NCBI GenBank assembly: GCA_964558445.1
Contig: CAZLEA010000001.1
Coordinates: 62,001 to 126,000 of the forward strand
Length of the DNA: 64,000 nucleotides
Direction: 5' to 3'
DNA from: CAYXVJ01 sp964558445
GTDB lineage: Bacteria; Bacillota; Clostridia; Saccharofermentanales; Fastidiosipilaceae
Both the position numbers and the translations under genes were made by a program. The notes beneath the pieces were generated by a model. The model saw nothing but the letters and a program-made list of their open reading frames with translations. It had not been told where the DNA came from and did not search any database. How positions within the stretch are numbered: position 1 is the stretch's first letter; the number at the start of each line of letters is the position of its first letter. Of this stretch, positions 60,614 to 64,000 are shown piece by piece.

Positions 60614-61066
60614 CTAACAACAGAGGCATAGGTCACCGCCCATGCACTCACAGAGACTGTCTGCACAACAAAGGAGCATCATCGAATCGCAGAAGCTCAT
60701 ACCGCCTCCGCCGCCATAGTAGCCTCGCCCCTGGTAGGGATTCCCACCCGGTCTCTGATACGGATTCTGACCATACGGCCCTTGTTGGCCGAACGGGCCC
60801 TGATTGTACGGACCTTGGTTCTGAGTATAACCGCCCTGCCCGTAGCGCCCGGCTTGTTCCCAAGCAGCACGCTTCTGTGGGTTAGTCAAAGTATCGTAGG
60901 CCTCGTTGATCTCTGCCATCTTCTCTTCTGCCAGGGACTTCAGCGGATGTCCGTGATAGTGATCCGGATGATACTTCTTGGCCAATTCATGATAAGCCTT
61001 CTTGATTTCCTCATCTGTGGCACCGGGCTTGATTCCCAATACCGTATATGGATTCTTCTGAGCCAT
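60614..61066 (-). CDS. J-domain protein with Gly/Gln-rich and Cys-rich C-terminus
   Basis: A 150-residue protein: a J domain (1-70) with HPD at 33-35, a Gly/Gln/Pro/Tyr-rich low-complexity region (about 73-120: QNQGPYNQGPFGQQGPYGQN) and a cysteine-rich end (LLCCADSLCECMGGDLCLCC). It could bring DnaK to a membrane or metal site; the Cys cluster might bind zinc or be lipid-modified (inference). It leads a two-gene unit with the following membrane protein, and has an extended -10 at 61131-61139. Confidence 0.85.
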   Translation of the reverse strand: MAQKNPYTVLGIKPGATDEEIKKAYHELAKKYHPDHYHGHPLKSLAEEKMAEINEAYDTLTNPQKRAAWEQAGRYGQGGYTQNQGPYNQGPFGQQGPYGQNPYQRPGGNPYQGRGYYGGGGGMSFCDSMMLLCCADSLCECMGGDLCLCC

Positions 61067-61130
61067 AATCTACCTCATTCGGATCGGTCGCTTCGTTCAA
61101 ACGATCGACTAATCACTATAAATATACCGC

Positions 61131-61139
61131 ATTATAACA
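61131..61139 (-). promoter_or_regulatory. Extended -10 promoter element of the J-domain gene
   Basis: TGTTATAAT on the minus strand, about 65 bp before the ATG, immediately after the DUF5685 stop. No good -35 is seen. Confidence 0.45.
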
Positions 61140-61141
61140 CG

Positions 61142-62083
61142 CTAGAGTTTGGTCGGTACACCGCCGCTCATGACCGTCATGCGTATGTCGAACAGGCCAT
61201 CACAGGCTACATTGGCAATCAATTCGCCAAACCTCGGGTACGTGAGCAGGGCCAACTGTCTGTCAATTCGCTGTTCAAGCAAGTAGAGCCTCGCAGCAGC
61301 TTGCATCGCGAAGTGGTCCCTCTCCGTTAGCATCTTCTCCTCTGTTTGCAAACTGTCGATGTAGGCTTGGCGGTGATCCGGATCGATCTCTTGGGGCGGC
61401 AAGTAGAGCAAGGCGTTGTAACGTCCCTCCTCTCGATCCGCTTCGAAGTCGTCTTGTGCATCTATCAAATAGATCCACTCGCCAAGGTCCACGGCAGAGA
61501 GCAAGAGTGCCTCCCTCGTGATCGGATCGACTGCCGTCATACCGGGTGCCAGCTCGAAGATATCTCTTAACATCTCGCCAAACGCACGCGGCAGAAGTGC
61601 GCCCTTATCCATATTTCCTGAGATGGCCTCTTCTTCCAATCGTTTGCATGCTTCCATCCCTCGGGAGATGACGTCGGCAAGTTGCGGATAGTTCTGTTTC
61701 GCCTTCTTCGCGGGTCTTCGATAACCGGAGGCGAAGACCCGATTCAAGATGGCTTGATCGCCATCATCAATATTATCTTGCATCTTCTCCAAGGCAAGCA
61801 AAACAGCTGTCGCAGCCGTAAAATCCAGCACAGGGTGAGCCTCTGCAATACCGTGCTTCCTCAGCGGCATCAGGACACAGCGATCGGCTTCCATCACCGG
61901 CGCTTCACCATGGAAGGCAAGCAGCAAGACAGCCATGAAGGTCAGATCATAAGTCGTAGCCAGGCGCGGCAGCTCACCGTAGCCTCGCTTCAGCGATTTG
62001 CATAAGCCGCAGTAGACCGCACGGTACCACGTGAAGTCCTTAATTCTCAAATCGGGTTTATAGGGGCGAACGTATCCAAACAT
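61142..62083 (-). CDS. DUF5685-family protein
   Basis: A 313-residue mostly helical protein with the family opening MFGYVRPYKPDLRIKDFTWY followed by RAVYCGLCKSLKRGYGELPRL (a CGLCK motif), a TYDLTFMAVLLLAF helix, and NIDDGDQAILNRVF. Members occur in Clostridia and have no known function; the aspartate-rich helices recall all-alpha enzymes, but this is only an impression. The start at 62083 was chosen because family members begin MFGYV; the 88 codons upstream run through the gltX promoter. The ribosome site (GGAAA) is weak. Confidence 0.8.
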   Translation of the reverse strand: MFGYVRPYKPDLRIKDFTWYRAVYCGLCKSLKRGYGELPRLATTYDLTFMAVLLLAFHGEAPVMEADRCVLMPLRKHGIAEAHPVLDFTAATAVLLALEKMQDNIDDGDQAILNRVFASGYRRPAKKAKQNYPQLADVISRGMEACKRLEEEAISGNMDKGALLPRAFGEMLRDIFELAPGMTAVDPITREALLLSAVDLGEWIYLIDAQDDFEADREEGRYNALLYLPPQEIDPDHRQAYIDSLQTEEKMLTERDHFAMQAAARLYLLEQRIDRQLALLTYPRFGELIANVACDGLFDIRMTVMSGGVPTKL

Positions 62084-62144
62084 AGTGGGTTTCCAATTCC
62101 GTATTCTTCCAAGCCGTTTCCGGGCAGTATCGGCAAAGGACAGT

Positions 62145-62172
62145 TTGTCCTTAGCCAAAAAGAGGTTATAAT
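62145..62172 (+). promoter_or_regulatory. Promoter of gltX
   Basis: TTGTCC (62145-62150) and TATAAT (62167-62172), 16 bp apart, with a transcript start expected near 62179 and a 60-nt leader. Confidence 0.65.
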
Positions 62173-62201
62173 TGTATGATAACAAAGATCGTTGGAAATA
62201 C

Positions 62202-62226
62202 AGAGTTTGAACTGTAAACTCTTTTT
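62202..62226 (+). terminator. Terminator-like hairpin in the gltX leader
   Basis: AGAGTTT pairs with AAACTCT around a 7-nt loop and is followed by TTTT, ending just before the AAGGAG ribosome site of gltX. It looks like a small intrinsic terminator or attenuator. The stem is short (7 bp, AT-rich), so it may be weak. Confidence 0.45.
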
Positions 62227-62239
62227 GAAGGAGCAAACT

Positions 62240-63709
62240 ATGCATACTAAGGTTCGCACGCGTTTTGCGCCCAGTCCGACCGGCTTCATGCACGTCGGTA
62301 ATCTGCGCACGGCACTCTACGAATATCTGGTCGCCAGGGTCAATCACGGCGACTTCATCTTACGTATCGAGGATACAGACCAAGAACGCCAAGTCGAAGG
62401 TTCGCTGGAAGTCATCTACAACACGCTGAAGCAAGTCGGTCTGCACTGGGACGAAGGGCCGGACATCGGCGGCAAGTATGCCCCTTATATCCAATCCGAG
62501 CGCCGCGGCATGTACCGCGAGCACGCAGAGCGTTTGGTCTCTGAGGGTAAGGCGTATCGTTGCTTCTGCAGCGAGGAGCGCTTGCAATCGCTGAAGAGCT
62601 CTGGAGACGACAAGGCTCAATTCGCCGGATACGATCGTCACTGCAGGGATCTGGACCAGGCCGAGATCGAAGCCAAGCTTGCCGCGGGCGAGCCCTATGT
62701 CATCCGCCAGAGGATGCCGTTTACGGGCGAGACAAGCTTCACGGATGCGGTCTACGGTACCATCACGGTCCGTAACGAGGAGCTCGAAGATCAGATTCTC
62801 TTGAAGACGGATGGGTTTCCTACCTACAATTTTGCCAACGTAATCGATGATCACAGTATGGCGATCACCCACGTGGTGCGCGGTTCGGAGTATCTCTCCT
62901 CCACCCCGAAGTATAATCTGCTCTATGAAGCGATGGGCTACGAGATACCGGTCTATGTCCACCTACCGCTGATCCTCGGCGAGGATGGTCAGAAGCTCTC
63001 GAAGCGTCACGGTGCCACGGGTTTTGCCGATTTGGTCGAAGAAGGTTACTTACCGGAGGCGATCACGAACTATATCGCGATGCTCGGTTGGGCACCCAAG
63101 GACAATCGCGAATTGTTTAGCCTGAAGGAATTAGAAGAGCACTTCGACATCGCCGGTATCGCGAAGTCGCCCGCAGTCTTCGACTACAAGAAGCTACGCT
63201 GGTACAACGCGGAATACATCAAGCAGATGAACGAGGCAGAACTCCTCGATTGCCTGAACCCCTACTTCGATCGCTACGCACCAGGCGTAGATTTCGACCG
63301 CCGTCACTTGGCCCTGCTCTTGCAACCCCGTCTCGAAGTACTGACGGAGCTGCCTGAGAAACTTCTTATGTTGCGAAGCTTCCCCGAGGACTACGACCTC
63401 GCCCTATTCACGCATAAGAAGATGAAGACGGATCTAGCCGGCTCGAAGAAGATGCTAGACGTTTTGATCCCGGGGCTCGAAGCCTTGGATCATTGGAGCT
63501 ACGACGTGCTACACGATTATCTCGTAGACATCGCCAAGCAGCTAGAGGTGAAGAACGGACAGGTCATGTGGCCGATTCGAGTTGCGGCTAGCGGCCTTGC
63601 TGTTACTCCCGGCGGGGCTGTAGACGTCCTCTACCTCCTCGGTAAGGATGAAGCGATTCGAAGAGCCAAGTACTCTTCGGAGCGCGTCAATTCGGAACTC
63701 GGCGAATAG
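62240..63709 (+). CDS. gltX: Glutamyl-tRNA synthetase
   Basis: The 489-residue class Ic synthetase charges tRNA-Glu. It has VRTRFAPSPTGFMHVGNLRT (HIGH-like HVGN) and LSKRHGATGF (KMSKS-like), followed by a helical anticodon-binding half. The start at 62240 has AAGGAG seven bases upstream; the longer frame passes through the leader hairpin. It is followed by glnS 63 bp later, so the two may be one transcript. Confidence 0.95.
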   Translation: MHTKVRTRFAPSPTGFMHVGNLRTALYEYLVARVNHGDFILRIEDTDQERQVEGSLEVIYNTLKQVGLHWDEGPDIGGKYAPYIQSERRGMYREHAERLVSEGKAYRCFCSEERLQSLKSSGDDKAQFAGYDRHCRDLDQAEIEAKLAAGEPYVIRQRMPFTGETSFTDAVYGTITVRNEELEDQILLKTDGFPTYNFANVIDDHSMAITHVVRGSEYLSSTPKYNLLYEAMGYEIPVYVHLPLILGEDGQKLSKRHGATGFADLVEEGYLPEAITNYIAMLGWAPKDNRELFSLKELEEHFDIAGIAKSPAVFDYKKLRWYNAEYIKQMNEAELLDCLNPYFDRYAPGVDFDRRHLALLLQPRLEVLTELPEKLLMLRSFPEDYDLALFTHKKMKTDLAGSKKMLDVLIPGLEALDHWSYDVLHDYLVDIAKQLEVKNGQVMWPIRVAASGLAVTPGGAVDVLYLLGKDEAIRRAKYSSERVNSELGE

Positions 63710-63772
63710 ATTGAAGGGCGAAACACAAGGGACAAACGATTCACGAACAACTAAGCTAAGGAGCACAAATAT

Positions 63773-64000
63773 ATGACAAACGACAACGCAAACACAGAGC
63801 TGCCTCGCCACTTCATACAGCAGCTCATCAACGAAGATATGGCCGAGGGCGGCCGCTATCACGGTAGACAGGTACACACACGCTTCCCACCTGAGCCCAA
63901 CGGCTTCTTACATATCGGCCACGCGAAGGCGATCAACATCGACTTCGGTCTGGCGGAGCTAAACGGCGGCTTATGTAACCTGCGTATGGACGACACGAAC
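63773..64000 (+). CDS. glnS: Glutaminyl-tRNA synthetase, N-terminal part (window edge)
   Basis: The first 76 residues are present. FPPEPNGFLHIGHAKAINID holds the HIGH motif with the GlnRS-type PPEPNG lead, which separates it from GluRS (APSPTG). GlnRS charges tRNA-Gln directly; many Firmicutes lack it and use GatCAB. The start has AAGGAG a short distance upstream. The rest lies beyond the right edge. Confidence 0.92.
   Translation, partial: MTNDNANTELPRHFIQQLINEDMAEGGRYHGRQVHTRFPPEPNGFLHIGHAKAINIDFGLAELNGGLCNLRMDDTN

Noticed and set aside
1..64000. CRISPR arrays, insertion sequences, prophage genes, rRNA genes
   Set aside because: No regularly spaced repeats, transposase, integrase, phage structural genes or rRNA sequence were recognised by reading the window.

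Overview
The window is a 64 kb piece of a bacterial chromosome, interrupted by one run of 100 Ns at 4100-4199, which points to a draft scaffold or metagenome bin. The organism is most likely an anaerobic member of the Clostridia (Firmicutes). The support is a perfect CIRCE operator in front of hrcA-grpE-dnaK-dnaJ-prmA, a T-box leader on ileS, SpoVG, ComEA, PadR, a NadD-YqeK-RsfS block, GlgC+GlgD pairs, TTG starts, strong AGGAGG-type ribosome sites and sigma-A promoters. GC is about 50% in genes and clearly lower in a few intergenic stretches. I cannot name a species.

Layout. 1-5783 (minus): a biotin-dependent carboxyltransferase trio (12S-like, biotin carrier, 5S-like), then an RpiR regulator, a HutP-like protein, cmk and the start of plsC. 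5956-11647 (minus): ileS under a T-box, a membrane M50 protease, scpA and scpB. 11851-14343 (minus): PadR, an acidic-tailed SpoVG, tRNA-Pro(CGG) and a lipoprotein, with an AT-rich gene relic between them. 14523-18473 (minus): a GNAT-Nudix fusion, YihY/BrkB, folA, thyA and comEA. 18579-29538 (minus): rsfS, a NadD-YqeK fusion, purD-H-N-F-E, prfB, an aminotransferase with its Lrp regulator, and a membrane protein. 29912-30085 (plus): a small zinc-ribbon protein. 30205-38134 (minus): hom, an ACT protein, rdgB, an rRNA methyltransferase, a zinc-site-less M3 peptidase homologue, argS and a zinc-ribbon membrane protein. 38246-44932: a GH13 alpha-glucanase (plus) facing glgC-glgD-glgA (minus), then a lone OadG-like subunit (plus). 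45046-55829 (minus): an NfeD/stomatin pair, an AAA-ATPase plus TOPRIM-like pair, hemW and the class I heat-shock operon. 55903-62083: an M28 lipoprotein, galT, a degenerate D-Ala-D-Ala carboxypeptidase homologue (plus), a membrane protein, a J-domain protein and a DUF5685 protein. 62240-64000 (plus): gltX and the start of glnS.

Taken together this is mostly a housekeeping region: purine synthesis, thymidylate/folate, glycogen storage, tRNA charging, chaperones and chromosome condensation. The accessory or unusual content is: (i) the AAA-ATPase/TOPRIM-like two-gene module (52351-54274) placed directly in front of hemW, which looks like a candidate defence system of the OLD/PARIS type; (ii) two probable pseudoenzymes, an M3 peptidase without its zinc motif (34131-35894) and a PBP5-like protein without any of its three active-site motifs (58458-60065); (iii) several fusions and tails (NadD-YqeK, GNAT-Nudix, Asp/Glu-tailed SpoVG, Lys/Pro-tailed GlgA, Cys-tailed J protein); and (iv) a 44-bp near-perfect palindrome between divergent genes at 38169-38212. 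I saw no insertion sequence, prophage, CRISPR array or replication origin.
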